A DNA stretch of 64,000 nucleotides from Arthrobacter sp. S39. GTDB taxonomy: Bacteria > Actinomycetota > Actinomycetes > Actinomycetales > Micrococcaceae. A program made the translations under genes and the position numbers. Where the stretch lies: the NCBI RefSeq assembly GCF_004320525.1, contig NZ_SIHX01000009.1, positions 168,880 to 232,879 of the forward strand. Reading direction: 5' to 3'. Within the stretch, counting starts at the first letter, position 1. Each line of letters starts with the position of its first letter. Shown piece after piece: positions 24,525-32,616 of the stretch. The notes below the pieces were generated by a model that worked only from the letters and a program-made list of their open reading frames with translations, was not told the origin of the DNA and ran no database searches.

Positions 24525-24931
24525 GCTACGCCGGAGACCTGACCCCGCAGGAAGCCTGGGCCAAGCTGGAGCAGGGCGCCATCCTGGTGGATGTCCGCAC
24601 CGAGGGTGAGTGGGCGCACATCGGCATCCCGGACACCAAGGCCACTGAGAACGATCCCCTGTTCATCCAGTGGACGTTCCCCGGCGGCATTCCCAACCCG
24701 GATTTCATCACGGACCTCACGCAGCAGGCACCGGAGGACAATGGCGCCGAACTGCTGTTCATCTGCCGATCCGGCCAGCGTTCCATCGCCGCCGCCAATG
24801 CTGCCACGCAGGCCGGCTTCACCTCCTACAACGTCCTGGAGGGCTTCGAAGGCGAGCCGGACCGCTACGGCGAGCGCACCGTCAACGGCTGGAAGAACCG
24901 CGGCCTGCCAACCAACCTGGGAAAGAACTAA
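24521..24931 (+). CDS. Rhodanese-like sulfurtransferase
   Basis: The 136-residue single rhodanese domain has 'AILVDVRTEGEWAHIGIP' near the start and the active-site loop 'LLFICRSGQRSIAAA', where the Cys would carry a persulfide. The C-terminal 'VLEGFEGEPDRYGERTVNGW' follows the family pattern. It overlaps the DUF1737 gene and abuts metZ with no gap, so all three are likely co-translated. It may deliver sulfur to, or draw it from, the sulfhydrylase step; no direct evidence for a partner is visible. Confidence 0.92.
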   Translation: MSYAGDLTPQEAWAKLEQGAILVDVRTEGEWAHIGIPDTKATENDPLFIQWTFPGGIPNPDFITDLTQQAPEDNGAELLFICRSGQRSIAAANAATQAGFTSYNVLEGFEGEPDRYGERTVNGWKNRGLPTNLGKN

Positions 24932-26140
24932 GTGACTTTTAACGAAGATGCCGCCGGCTGGAGCCCTGACACCCAGGCAGTCCGCGGCGGGCTGGACCGC
25001 ACCAACTTCCAGGAGACCACCGAGCCGGTGTTCCTGAACTCCGGGTTCGTCTACGAATCCGCTGCCGCCGCCGAGCGCGCCTTCACCGGCGAGGACGAAC
25101 GCTTCGTCTACTCCCGGTACGGCAACCCGTCCGTGGCCACGTTCCAGGAACGCCTCCGCCTGCTCGAGGGAACCGAGGCATGCTTCGCGACGGCGTCCGG
25201 CATGTCCGCCGTGTTCACCGCCCTCGGCGCCCTGCTCGCCGCCGGCGACCGTGTGGTTGCCGCCCGTTCGCTGTTCGGTTCCTGCTTTGTGATCCTGAAC
25301 GAGATCCTGCCGCGCTGGGGCGTGGAGACGGTTTTCGTCGACGGAACTGACCTGGAGCAGTGGCGCGCCGCCCTGTCGGAGCCCACCACCGCGGTGTTCT
25401 TCGAGTCGCCGTCCAACCCGATGCAGGAAATCGTGGACATCGCCGCGGTCAGCGAACTGGCGCACGCCGCCGGGGCCACCGTCGTCGTCGACAATGTCTT
25501 TGCCACTCCCCTGCTGCAGCGCTGCGGGCAGCTCGGCGCGGACGTCATTGTCTACTCCGGCACCAAGCACATCGACGGCCAGGGCCGGGTCATGGGCGGG
25601 GCCATCCTGGGCACCAAGGAATTCATCGACGGCCCGGTCAAGCAGCTGATGCGCCACACAGGCCCTTCGCTGTCCGCCTTCAACGCCTGGGTGCTCACCA
25701 AGGGCCTGGAAACCATGGCGCTGCGCGTCAACCACTCTTCCGCCACCGCGCTGCGGCTGGCCGAATGGCTCGAACAGCAGCCTGCCGTCAGCTGGGTCAA
25801 GTACCCGCTGCTGAAATCGCACCCGCAGTACGAGCTCGCCGCCAAGCAGATGAAGGCCGGCGGCACCGTCCTCACGCTGGAGCTTGCGACGACGGCCGGG
25901 CGCTCCGGCAAGGACGCCGCCTTTGCGCTGCTGGACGCGCTGCGGATCATCGACATCTCCAACAACCTGGGCGACGCCAAGTCCCTCATCACCCACCCGG
26001 CCACCACCACGCACCGCGCCATGGGTCCCGAAGGCCGCGCCGCCATCGGGCTCAGCGACGGCGTGGTGCGGCTGTCCGTGGGCCTGGAGGACGCGGACGA
26101 CCTCATCGGCGACCTGGAGCAGGCACTCAAGCAGATCTGA
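24932..26140 (+). CDS. metZ: O-succinylhomoserine sulfhydrylase
   Basis: The 402-residue Cys/Met-metabolism PLP enzyme contains 'ERFVYSRYGNPSVATFQERL', 'SGMSAVFTALGALLAAGD', and 'IVYSGTKHIDGQGRVMGG' with the cofactor-binding Lys. The GQGR context is characteristic of the MetZ group, which makes homocysteine directly from O-succinylhomoserine and sulfide. The GTG start follows the rhodanese stop directly. The SAM-IV riboswitch ahead of the operon explains control by methionine status. An O-acetylhomoserine preference cannot be excluded from sequence alone. Confidence 0.9.
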   Translation: MTFNEDAAGWSPDTQAVRGGLDRTNFQETTEPVFLNSGFVYESAAAAERAFTGEDERFVYSRYGNPSVATFQERLRLLEGTEACFATASGMSAVFTALGALLAAGDRVVAARSLFGSCFVILNEILPRWGVETVFVDGTDLEQWRAALSEPTTAVFFESPSNPMQEIVDIAAVSELAHAAGATVVVDNVFATPLLQRCGQLGADVIVYSGTKHIDGQGRVMGGAILGTKEFIDGPVKQLMRHTGPSLSAFNAWVLTKGLETMALRVNHSSATALRLAEWLEQQPAVSWVKYPLLKSHPQYELAAKQMKAGGTVLTLELATTAGRSGKDAAFALLDALRIIDISNNLGDAKSLITHPATTTHRAMGPEGRAAIGLSDGVVRLSVGLEDADDLIGDLEQALKQI

Positions 26141-26143
26141 TTG

Positions 26144-26206
26144 GCGCGAACTGGCAGATAATGACCTATAACTCGCGTTTTGAGGGGATTATCTGCACGT
26201 TCGCGC
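26144..26206. repeat. Intergenic palindromic repeat, family I, copy A
   Basis: GCGCGAACTGGCAGATAATG (from 26144) pairs with GATTATCTGCACGTTCGCGC (26187-26206) across an AT-rich loop. It begins three bases after the metZ stop. The right arm carries a GT/TG swap that makes its tip resemble the GCGCGAACGT repeats at 30.9 and 49.4 kb. Confidence 0.8.
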
Positions 26207-26226
26207 GTGGGCTGGGCGGTGACTCT

Positions 26227-26748
26227 ATGACATCACGCCGGGACTGGGGCAGGCTGCTTTCCAACATCCCGTTGCCGGAGCAGAACCTGGCGGGAATCGC
26301 CGCGGGCTTGGTCCTGCAGCGGGTTGTCCCACGCCGGCTCGTAAAAGCGTCCGGGCCGCCGTCGGTTCTTCTGCGCCTGGCCGGAGGAGCATCGCTGGCT
26401 GCCGGGGGGACCCTCATCACGTGGGCATGGCTCGCCGCCCGGGACACGCGCCTGGCCACTCCCGATGCCCTGGTGACCTCGGGCCCCTATGGCCTCTCCC
26501 GGAACCCCATGTACGTGGGCTGGGCACTGGTTCACCTTGGCGTGGGGCTGCTGCGGAATGATGCCTGGACGACGGCGGCCCTTCCGGTCGTGTCCGCGGA
26601 GGTGCACCGTGAAGTACTCCGGGAGGAGGCTCTGCTGGAGGCTACCTTCCCGGCGGCGTTCAGCCGGTACCGTCAGTCCGTGCCCCGGTATGTGCCGCAT
26701 CTTCGTGCTGGATTTCCAGCCGCACTGCCACTTCGTCCCCGGCGCTGA
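26227..26748 (+). CDS. Isoprenylcysteine carboxyl methyltransferase-like membrane methyltransferase
   Basis: The 173-residue protein ends with the motif block 'LVTSGPYGLSRNPMYVGWAL' and 'VHREVLREEALLEATF' followed by 'FSRYRQSVPRYVP', the SAM-binding signature of the ICMT/phospholipid-methyltransferase (PEMT) superfamily. Two hydrophobic helices precede it. Bacterial members methylate membrane lipids or small compounds; the substrate is unknown. An ATG at 26161 in the same frame lies inside a palindromic repeat and is not favoured. The last 89 bases overlap the convergent DUF1905 gene. Confidence 0.82.
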   Translation: MTSRRDWGRLLSNIPLPEQNLAGIAAGLVLQRVVPRRLVKASGPPSVLLRLAGGASLAAGGTLITWAWLAARDTRLATPDALVTSGPYGLSRNPMYVGWALVHLGVGLLRNDAWTTAALPVVSAEVHREVLREEALLEATFPAAFSRYRQSVPRYVPHLRAGFPAALPLRPRR

Positions 26749-27001
26749 TGCGGGCCGCGGTCCTGACGGCCTTCTTGACGGGCAGCAGGTAGGAACCGCT
26801 CTTGCTGTCCGGGAAGACCGACGTCTGCCACATGTGGCCGGCGATTTCGGCGGTGACTTTGATCGAGCCGAAGCCCTTCCGGAACGCTGCTGTTTCCTCG
26901 CGGAGATCGTCGGCCACATCCGCCGGGAGGGTCAGGAAGTGCCAGCCCGCTTCTTCGGGATAGAGCCACAATTCGGCGCGGAACGAGTACGACGACGTCA
27001 C
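26660..27001 (-). CDS. DUF1905-domain protein
   Basis: The 113-residue protein ('SYSFRAELWLYPEEAGWHFL', 'FGSIKVTAEIAGHMWQTSVF' and 'GSYLLPVKKAVRTAARISAG') matches the small beta-barrel DUF1905 fold, of unknown biochemical role. Its 3' end overlaps the convergent methyltransferase gene by 89 bases, both frames remaining fully open and family-like to the end. Stop-to-stop overlap of this size is unusual in this otherwise tidy region. Confidence 0.85.
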   Translation of the reverse strand: MTSSYSFRAELWLYPEEAGWHFLTLPADVADDLREETAAFRKGFGSIKVTAEIAGHMWQTSVFPDSKSGSYLLPVKKAVRTAARISAGDEVAVRLEIQHEDAAHTGARTDGTG

Positions 27002-27067
27002 GGCCTGAGTATGGCATGGCGCCTTTCCCGGCGCATCCCCCGCCGTGGCCGGGTCAGGCGCGGCACG

Positions 27068-27970
27068 TCAGGATCCAGGCTGGCGAAGCTGACGGGACGC
27101 CGTCTGCCGGACCGCGGCGGAGAGCTGGTTGAGCACCGGGGAATCAATCTTCCACCGTTGCCAGAACAGCGACACGTCCACAGGATCGGCCGGTGCCAGC
27201 CCAACGAGCGCCCCGTTCCGGATGTCGGCCAGGCACTGCTGCTCCGGCAACAGTCCCCACCCGAGTCCCAGACGGATGGCCTGGGCGAACTCGGCCGACG
27301 ACGGGACGTAGTTCCGCGGAGCGGTCAGTTCCGCCCCGGTCAGCTTGCGGAAAAATCCGCCCTGCAGCTCATCCTTGCGGTCAAAATTCATGACGGGGGC
27401 ACGGCTGCCGGCAGTGAGGTCCGGCCCGTCCGGCCACCAGTGGCGGACGTAGCCGGGGCTGGCCACGGCGTAGTACCTCAGGGCACCCAGTGATTCCACG
27501 CTGCAGCCCTGGACCGGCTCAGGGTTTGCGGTCACGGCGGCCATCACGGTTCCGCTGCGCAGGAGCTGCGCGGAATGCTGTTCATCCTCAATGCGCAGTT
27601 CAAACCAGGCGCCCGCGTCCGGGGGAAGGCTTTCCAGCGCCGGCAGGAACCACGTGGACAGTGAGTCTGCGTTCACCACCAGGGGAATCGGAGCAGTTGG
27701 CCCGTCCCCGCCGTCGCCGAGCTCCCGCAGAGCATCCCACTCCAGCTGCCGGACCTGCCGCGCGAACCGCAGGACCGCTTCCCCGGCAGGGGTAGGACGG
27801 ACGGGGTTGGTGCGCTGCAGCAGGATCAGTCCGGCGGCATCCTCCATTGCCTTCAACCGCTGGGACACGGCCGACGGCGTGACGATGAGGCTCCGGGCCG
27901 CCGCCTCGAACGTGCCTTCATCCACGACCGCAGCGAACGTCCGCAGCTGCTCAAACTGGAAGGTCTTCAT
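27068..27970 (-). CDS. lysG: LysR regulator of the ArgP/LysG type
   Basis: The 300-residue LysR protein begins 'FQFEQLRTFAAVVDEGTFEA', then 'TPSAVSQRLKAMEDAAGLIL' for the recognition helix. 'VSQRLKAMED' rather than 'ISxxIRxLEx' is typical of the ArgP/LysG subgroup. It is divergent from a LysE/ArgO exporter, the same layout as lysG-lysE of Corynebacterium, where LysG activates export when basic amino acids accumulate. The ligand is inferred to be lysine, arginine or histidine. The 69-base gap holds two ATTAGCT copies that may be part of its binding site. Confidence 0.88.
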   Translation of the reverse strand: MKTFQFEQLRTFAAVVDEGTFEAAARSLIVTPSAVSQRLKAMEDAAGLILLQRTNPVRPTPAGEAVLRFARQVRQLEWDALRELGDGGDGPTAPIPLVVNADSLSTWFLPALESLPPDAGAWFELRIEDEQHSAQLLRSGTVMAAVTANPEPVQGCSVESLGALRYYAVASPGYVRHWWPDGPDLTAGSRAPVMNFDRKDELQGGFFRKLTGAELTAPRNYVPSSAEFAQAIRLGLGWGLLPEQQCLADIRNGALVGLAPADPVDVSLFWQRWKIDSPVLNQLSAAVRQTASRQLRQPGS

Positions 27971-28039
27971 TAGCTTTCCTTAATAGTCGTAAGAATAATT
28001 AGCTGGAGTAATCCTACGGTCCGCCCTACGTTGGAGGAT

Positions 28040-28663
28040 ATGGATCTGACGCACTTCCTCGCCCCCACCCTGCTCGGCTTCGGCACGGGGCTGGCGCTCA
28101 TCGTGGCCATCGGCAGCCAGAACGCCTTTGTGCTCCGGCAGGGCATCCGCGGCGAGCATGTGGCCGCCGTCGTGCTGGTCTGCAGCGTCTCCGATGGGCT
28201 TCTGATCGCCGCCGGCATCGCCGGAATCGGGGCACTGATTGAGGCGAACCCGGTGGTGGTGGAGGTGGCCCGCTACGCCGGCGCGGCGTTCCTGGTGGGT
28301 TATGGCGTTATGGCGGCCCGGCGGGCCATCCACCCGGGGGCGCTAACGGCCTCGGGACACCAGAAAGCCCTCCGTGCGGGGGCAGCGGTTTCCACGATGC
28401 TTGCCCTGACCTGGCTCAACCCGCACGTCTATCTGGACACCGTCCTGCTGCTCGGTTCGTTGGCCAACCAGCAGGCGCAGGACCTGCGGTGGTGGTTCGG
28501 GGGCGGGGCCATGGCCTCCAGCATCGTATGGTTCAGTGCGCTCGGGTTCGGCGCACGGATCCTGCGTCCGTTCTTCGCGCGGCCCTCGTCCTGGCGTCTC
28601 CTCGACGGCCTGATCGCCGTCGTGATGCTGGCGCTGGGACTGCGGCTGGCGGTGGGTGCCTGA
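28040..28663 (+). CDS. lysE: LysE/ArgO-type basic amino-acid exporter
   Basis: The 207-residue protein has about six helices. 'LALIVAIGSQNAFVLRQGIR' is the ArgO/LysE signature (GxQNAFVLRQG), followed by 'SDGLLIAAGIAGIGALI' and 'LTWLNPHVYLDTVLLLGSL'. It would export lysine or arginine by proton-coupled transport, protecting the cell when peptides are used as food. It is divergent from a LysG-type activator. GGAGG sits only two bases before the ATG at 28040, and a TTG at 28031 is an alternative start. Confidence 0.9.
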   Translation: MDLTHFLAPTLLGFGTGLALIVAIGSQNAFVLRQGIRGEHVAAVVLVCSVSDGLLIAAGIAGIGALIEANPVVVEVARYAGAAFLVGYGVMAARRAIHPGALTASGHQKALRAGAAVSTMLALTWLNPHVYLDTVLLLGSLANQQAQDLRWWFGGGAMASSIVWFSALGFGARILRPFFARPSSWRLLDGLIAVVMLALGLRLAVGA

Positions 28664-28776
28664 GGCCGGAACGTGGCGGTCTACTGCCCGTTGACCGTGG
28701 CGGCACTGCGGCGTAACTTCATGGTCACCACCGCGATGGTGCTGGGCCACCGCATCCGCCGGACAGGGAGCCAGCC

Positions 28777-29448
28777 ATGCAGGGACAACAGGCGATGCAA
28801 CGGAAGAGGCCGTATCGGAACGCCGGAGCGGTCATCGTTGCGGCGAGTACCTGCTGGGGTGTGGGGATTTCCTTTGTGGGGATGGTGCATGCCACCAAGG
28901 ACCCGGCCACCAGGCTGGCGATGCTCCAGCGCAGCCGCGGGCCCTGGATCGCAGGCCAGTTCCTGGCGGCGGCCGGCACCGCGGCCGTTCCGGTCGGATT
29001 CGTCCGGTTCGCGCAGGCCCTCAGGCCCGGCCCCGCGAAAACCATGGCCAGTGGCGCGGCAGCAGCCCTGGTTGCAGGCGCACCGCTGTTCGTCGTTTCC
29101 CTCGCGAACCGCGCCTCGGACCTGGAGAGGTTCGCCTGCCGGCGGGGCGCCAACTGGCCGTTCCTGACGTATTCGGGACTGCACGTCGGCGCCCTTGCGG
29201 CTCTTGGGGCCGGCCTCCTGCTGCTGCCGCTGAAGCCGTGGACCGGCATCACGGCAGTTACGGGCGCCACCGCTTTCGGCGCCATCCTGGCAGGGGCGAA
29301 GGACATCCCGCCGTTCGTCTTCTACCTTGTGGAGGGCGCAGTGGGTGCCCAGCTGATGCGCTACGAAGAACCGGTCGTTCCCACCGACGCCGGGCTGGAC
29401 ACCGACGCCCTCCTGGTTGCCCTCCCCTTGGCGCGAACAGGCAGATAA
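28777..29448 (+). CDS. Membrane protein of unknown function; 3' end encoded by a repeat
   Basis: The 223-residue protein has about six hydrophobic segments ('AGAVIVAASTCWGVGISFVG', 'GALAALGAGLLLLPL' and others) and no recognised family motif. Its last residues, 'LARTGR', and the TAA stop lie within copy B of the GCGCGAAC palindromic repeat, so the repeat may have set the present C-terminus. ATGs at 28777 and 28795 are both possible starts; neither has a strong ribosome site. Confidence 0.6.
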   Translation: MQGQQAMQRKRPYRNAGAVIVAASTCWGVGISFVGMVHATKDPATRLAMLQRSRGPWIAGQFLAAAGTAAVPVGFVRFAQALRPGPAKTMASGAAAALVAGAPLFVVSLANRASDLERFACRRGANWPFLTYSGLHVGALAALGAGLLLLPLKPWTGITAVTGATAFGAILAGAKDIPPFVFYLVEGAVGAQLMRYEEPVVPTDAGLDTDALLVALPLARTGR

Positions 29449-29493
29449 TGCCCCCAAAACGCGAAAAACAGGGCATTATCTGCCAGTTCGCGC
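29431..29493. repeat. Intergenic palindromic repeat, family I, copy B
   Basis: GCGCGAACAGGCAGATAATG plus CCC (29431-29453) and GGGC plus ATTATCTGCCAGTTCGCGC (29471-29493) are 23-bp arms with one mismatch, the best-formed copy. It contains the stop codon of the upstream membrane-protein gene. Confidence 0.88.
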
Positions 29494-29533
29494 AGGGTTT
29501 TGCGGCGGGAGGAACTTAGGCCGGCAAGCGGAC

Positions 29534-30760
29534 TTAGGACTGGCGCACCCGCAGCAGTTCGGGGGCCTCATCAACCTCAGGCAGCCCGGAGGTTCCGCGC
29601 ATCGTGACGCCCACCGCGTGGGACACAACGGCCCCCAGCCCGCCGTCGTCGGGCGCTGATTTTTCCATGGTCGAGTCCCGGACCCGGCGCTGCTCCACCG
29701 AGCCGGTGCCGCGGGCAATGATGTCCTCAACGCCCTGCCGGGCCAGTGCCAGTTCGTCCTGTTCGGCGAGGACCGGAGCCAGGTAATCCACCAGGGAACG
29801 CGCCACATCCACCGCCGGCGCGGGCCGGAAGGTGCCGAAATCCAGCAGTTCACCGCTCAGGCCGCTGCTGCTCGCCTGCCACGCGGCCATCCGGAGCAGG
29901 ACTGTCGGCACCGGGGCGGGGTCCACGCCGTCGCGCCATTCCCGGCTGGCCGATTCGACCATCGCCCGCACCAGGACCGCGATCAGGGCGGCGTCCTCCG
30001 CGCGCAGGCAGACATCGGCCACCCGGACCTCAACGGTGGGGTGGTTCCGTGACAGCCTGGCATCGAAGTAGAGCATGCCCTCGTCGAGCATCACGCCGCT
30101 GTCCAGCAGGCGCGTCACCACGCGCCGGTAGGCAGAATAGGTGCCGTAAATGCCGGACGGGCCGGACGTGGGCCAGCGGTTCCAGGCCTGCGTGCGGTAA
30201 CTCTCGAATCCCGTGGGCATGCCGTTCCAGAACGGCGAGTTGGCGCTCAGGGCGGTGAGGACGGCGAGCTTGTCGCGGATCCGGTCCAGCACGGCCACGC
30301 CCTCATCCTTCGACTCGATGTAGGTGTGGACGTGGAAACCGCACGTCAGCTGCTCCTGCGCCGTCAGGCCGAACCGCTCCAGCATCCGCGCGTAGCGGGG
30401 ATCCGGGGTGGTGTGCGTCGTGGAACCGAGCGGTGAGGTTGCCAGGGCGGCTACCCTGGCGCCGTTCTTAAGCGCTGCCTGGTCGGCGAGCAGCCGCCCG
30501 GCACGGATCTGCGGCAGCAGCTCTGAGTATTCAAGGCAGGGACGGGTCTGCGTCTCGATCTGCTCAAGCTTCAGCTCGGCACTCAAGCCCATCTCGTCGT
30601 CGTACGCGGTCTTGTTTTTGGTGTCCGGCGCATGCGGATCCTCCGGGGCGTCATCGGCGGCGAGCCGCCGGCCGGACAGCAGGGCGTCCGCCAGGGCAAG
30701 GGGAGCCCCGGTTTCCGGATCAACGATCAGGAGCTCTTCCTCGACGCCGAATGTTCGCAT
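29534..30760 (-). CDS. Carboxylate-amine ligase of YbdK type (GCS2 family)
   Basis: The 408-residue protein starts 'MRTFGVEEELLIVDPETGAP', the signature of the GCS2 glutamate-cysteine-ligase family, with 'CGFHVHTYIESKDEGV' and 'RNHPTVEVRVADVC' further in. YbdK-like enzymes form gamma-glutamyl bonds weakly; actinobacteria use related enzymes (EgtA) for ergothioneine, but no egt genes adjoin. I choose ATG 30760 because the family begins there; a TTG at 30778 adds six residues. The true substrate is uncertain. Confidence 0.85.
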   Translation of the reverse strand: MRTFGVEEELLIVDPETGAPLALADALLSGRRLAADDAPEDPHAPDTKNKTAYDDEMGLSAELKLEQIETQTRPCLEYSELLPQIRAGRLLADQAALKNGARVAALATSPLGSTTHTTPDPRYARMLERFGLTAQEQLTCGFHVHTYIESKDEGVAVLDRIRDKLAVLTALSANSPFWNGMPTGFESYRTQAWNRWPTSGPSGIYGTYSAYRRVVTRLLDSGVMLDEGMLYFDARLSRNHPTVEVRVADVCLRAEDAALIAVLVRAMVESASREWRDGVDPAPVPTVLLRMAAWQASSSGLSGELLDFGTFRPAPAVDVARSLVDYLAPVLAEQDELALARQGVEDIIARGTGSVEQRRVRDSTMEKSAPDDGGLGAVVSHAVGVTMRGTSGLPEVDEAPELLRVRQS

Positions 30761-30818
30761 GCTTATATTGTGCTTCAACGCCCGCCGGGTTGGCCGGGTT
30801 ACTGCCGATCATGACGAA

Positions 30819-30881
30819 GCGCGAACCGGCAGATATCACCCTTAAATCCGTGTGGAAGGGTCATCATCTGCCAGTTCGCGC
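30819..30881. repeat. Intergenic palindromic repeat, family I, copy C
   Basis: The left arm starts GCGCGAACCGGCAGATATCA (30819) and the right arm ends ATCTGCCAGTTCGCGC (30881). The arms are about 25 bp, less perfect than in copy B. It lies between the YbdK and MurA-like genes. Confidence 0.78.
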
Positions 30882-30889
30882 CGGGCGGC

Positions 30890-30913
30890 GGGGCCGCAAA
30901 TGTACGTTCGCGC
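30890..30913 (-). repeat. GCGCGAACGTACA-type repeat touching the murA-like stop codon
   Basis: Read on the minus strand this is GCGCGAACGTACATTTGCGG followed by CCCC. Its first G is the last base of the TAG stop of the MurA-like gene. A near-identical plus-strand copy starts at 49449. Confidence 0.65.
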
Positions 30914-32436
30914 TAGTCCTGGAAGTACTCGATCTTCGCGCCGATGGTGTTCAGCCGCTCGGCCAGGTCCTCGTAGCCGCGCTCGATCACGTAGATGTTC
31001 CGCAGCTCCGAGACACCGCGGGCCGCGAGCATGGCCAGCAGCAGGCAGGCGGCCGGGCGGAGGGCCGGCGGGCAGCCCACCTCGGCCGCACGCCACTTGG
31101 TGGGGCCCTTGACGTAGATCCGGTGCGGGTCCAGCAGCTGCACCTGCGCGCCCAGCCTGTTCAGCTCCGTCAGGTAGATGGCCCGGTTCTCGTAGACCCA
31201 GTCGTGGATCATGGTCTGGCCGTCGGCGTTGGCCGCGATCACCGCGAAGAACGGCAGGTTGTCGATGTTCAGGCCCGGGAACGGCATCGGGTGGATCTTG
31301 TCCTCCGGCGCCCGCAACTCGGACGGCTTGGTGGTCACATCCACCAGCCGGGTGCGGCCGTTGCGCGCCATGTACTCCCCGGAAACCTCCAGCTGCTGGC
31401 CCATCTGCTCCAGCGTCGCCAGCTCAATTTCCATGAACTCGATGGGGACCCGGCGGATGGTCACCTCAGAGTTCGTGACGATGCCGGCCGTAATCAGGCT
31501 CATCGCCTCGATGGGGTCCTCGGACGGGAAATACTCAATGTCGACGTCGATGAGCGGCTGCCCGGTGATCTTCAGCGTGGTGGTGCCCACGCCGTCGATC
31601 TTCACCCCGAGCATCTCCAGGTAGAAGCAGAGGTCCTGGACCATGTAGTTGGGGCTCGCGTTGCGGATGATCGTTGTGCCGCGGCGGTGGGCGGCTGCCA
31701 TGATGGCGTTCTCGGTGACGGTGTCGCCGCGTTCGGTCAGGACGAAGGAGCGGTCGAGGTCGTCCGCCAGTGGCGCCTGCACGGCGTAGAAACCGGCGGT
31801 CGCCTCCACCGAGAGTCCGAACTGGCGCAGTGCCTGCATGTGCGGCTCCACCGTGCGGGTGCCCAGGTCGCAGCCGCCCGCATACGGGAGCCGGTATTCG
31901 GCGGACTCGTCCAGGAGCGGGCCAAGGAGCATGATGACGCTGCGCGTGCGGCGGGCGGCCTCCACATCCATGGCATCCAGGTCCAGGACTGCCGGCCGGC
32001 GGAGCTGGAGGTCGGTGTCATTGAGCCAGGTGCATTCGACGCCGATGCTGGTCAGCACCTCCACGATCCGGTTGACTTCCTCGATCCGTGCCAGCCGGCG
32101 CAGGACTGTGGTGCCGCGGTTGATCAGGCTGGCGCAGAGCAGCGCGACGCCGGCGTTCTTACTGCTGTTCACATCCACCGCCCCGGACAGCGTGCGCCCG
32201 CCCTCGACCCGCAGATGGGTCATCTGGGATGTGCCCACCTTGACGATGCTGTGTCCGAAAATCGTTTCCAGCCGCTGGATCATTTTCAGGCTCAGGTTCT
32301 GCTTCCCCTGTTCCATCCGTGCGACGGCGCTCTGGCTGGTTCCGAGCTCGGCGGCCAGCTGCCCCTGGGTCCAGCCCTTCTGGCTGCGGGCATCCCGGAG
32401 TGTGGCGGCAACATGTTCGGCGGTTTCCTGAGTCAT
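30913..32436 (-). CDS. UDP-GlcNAc enolpyruvyl transferase-like enzyme with N-terminal XRE helix-turn-helix
   Basis: In this 507-residue fusion, residues 10-60 are an XRE-type DNA-binding domain ('GWTQGQLAAELGTSQSAVAR'). The rest is the MurA fold, with 'VNSSKNAGVALL' (the substrate Lys-Asn), 'YAGGCDLGTRTVEPH' keeping the catalytic Cys and Arg, 'FPSEDPIEAMSL' and 'YENRAIYLTEL'. MurA adds enolpyruvate to UDP-GlcNAc, the first committed step of peptidoglycan synthesis. All key residues seem present, so it may be catalytic, or it may sense UDP-GlcNAc for regulation. The loop 'GCDLGTRT' differs from the usual GC[AT]IGxRP. Confidence 0.85.
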   Translation of the reverse strand: MTQETAEHVAATLRDARSQKGWTQGQLAAELGTSQSAVARMEQGKQNLSLKMIQRLETIFGHSIVKVGTSQMTHLRVEGGRTLSGAVDVNSSKNAGVALLCASLINRGTTVLRRLARIEEVNRIVEVLTSIGVECTWLNDTDLQLRRPAVLDLDAMDVEAARRTRSVIMLLGPLLDESAEYRLPYAGGCDLGTRTVEPHMQALRQFGLSVEATAGFYAVQAPLADDLDRSFVLTERGDTVTENAIMAAAHRRGTTIIRNASPNYMVQDLCFYLEMLGVKIDGVGTTTLKITGQPLIDVDIEYFPSEDPIEAMSLITAGIVTNSEVTIRRVPIEFMEIELATLEQMGQQLEVSGEYMARNGRTRLVDVTTKPSELRAPEDKIHPMPFPGLNIDNLPFFAVIAANADGQTMIHDWVYENRAIYLTELNRLGAQVQLLDPHRIYVKGPTKWRAAEVGCPPALRPAACLLLAMLAARGVSELRNIYVIERGYEDLAERLNTIGAKIEYFQD

Positions 32437-32616
32437 ACCAAAAAAATATCACGCATGAGTTATTTTGTGGGCATTTCAGGACGCGCAACGCGCCGAATCT
32501 CACACATTACCCACTTCATGCGATATGCCCACGCCCTTGGCCGGTTTCCTTGACCCGCGCCAAGGACGCGGAGGACACTGAAAGAGCGGCCCGCCGGGCT
32601 GCCAGAGAGGTCACCC

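Noticed and set aside
30751..32553. 600-codon plus-strand frame over the MurA-like gene
   Set aside because: Shadow of the MurA-like frame; it has no motifs and starts inside another gene.
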